Shown here piece after piece: positions 6,325 through 6,416 of a DNA stretch of 6,416 nt (position 1 is the stretch's first letter; each line of letters starts with the position of its first letter). Under the pieces are notes generated by a model, which had not been told where the DNA came from, did no database searches, and saw only the letters and a program-made list of their open reading frames with translations. The position numbers were made by a program, and so were the translations under genes. Source of the stretch: Verrucomicrobiota bacterium (GTDB lineage Bacteria; Verrucomicrobiota; Verrucomicrobiia; Verrucomicrobiales; DEV007); the NCBI GenBank assembly GCA_027618625.1, contig JAQCER010000223.1, positions 1-6,416 on the forward strand, given 5' to 3'.

Positions 6325-6416
6325 TGCGTTATCTATGGCGGGGGGTTTCGGAAGAATCCAATGCTAATATCAAAAAATTCTTGCCGTATCGAAATGGGAT
6401 CACTGCAGCTCGTATC

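Noticed and set aside
6361..6416. Possible start of a rightward gene (ATG at 6361 after GGAAGAATCCA)
   Set aside because: A fair SD-like GGAAG sits 6 bases before it, but only 18 codons are visible, the translation is not recognisable, and the AT-rich stretch is equally expected as promoter DNA for the leftward kinase.
1..6416. Defence system, toxin-antitoxin pair, CRISPR array, prophage or retron
   Set aside because: No reverse transcriptase, nuclease, transposase, integrase, spaced repeat array or small toxin-like gene pair could be found on either strand.

Overview
The window looks like a piece of a GC-rich bacterial chromosome. The Verrucomicrobiota or a related PVC or Acidobacteria lineage is the best guess. 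That guess rests on two things: the remnant of an ECF-type sigma factor with an Ala-rich, hydrophobic tail after region 4 (a form I associate with Verrucomicrobia and Acidobacteria), and the remnant of a repetitive beta-solenoid surface protein. The assignment is an inference from sequence style, not from a marker gene. I see no rRNA, tRNA, CRISPR array, transposase or phage gene.

Layout. (1) Positions 1 to about 1284 (+ strand) are decayed. A beta-solenoid protein fragment enters from the left edge, carries a frameshift near 431, and runs at about 880-915 directly into the 3' half of a sigma-70 family gene. That sigma fragment itself carries two likely frameshifts (T run at 909-913, and about 1091-1093). 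A 9-bp-arm palindrome (1282-1300) sits exactly on the last stop codon. (2) 1371-2756 (- strand) is an intact rarA/mgsA AAA+ ATPase. (3) 2757-2926 is a divergent promoter-bearing gap with a perfect 7-bp hairpin and GACTGG repeats. (4) 2927-5235 (+ strand) is a two-gene operon: a WbpA-type UDP-GlcNAc 6-dehydrogenase and a WbpP-type UDP-GlcNAc 4-epimerase, overlapping as ATGA. (5) 5236-5325 is a short gap between convergent genes with an octamer tandem repeat and a (GGAAGA)5 polypurine tract. (6) 5326-6324 (- strand) is a PfkB-family sugar/nucleoside kinase, most like adenosine kinase. The last 92 bases are its upstream region.

How the genes work together. The dehydrogenase and epimerase very probably make UDP-GlcNAcA and/or UDP-GalNAcA from UDP-GlcNAc for a surface polysaccharide (compare TviB/TviC and WbpO/WbpP). 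No glycosyltransferase or export gene is in the window. RarA (replication-fork maintenance) and the kinase (purine salvage) are stand-alone housekeeping genes with no evident link to the sugar operon.

No undescribed multi-gene system is visible. The most unusual part is the chimeric solenoid/sigma-factor graveyard at the left end with its terminal palindrome. Next come the small repeats in the two intergenic gaps.
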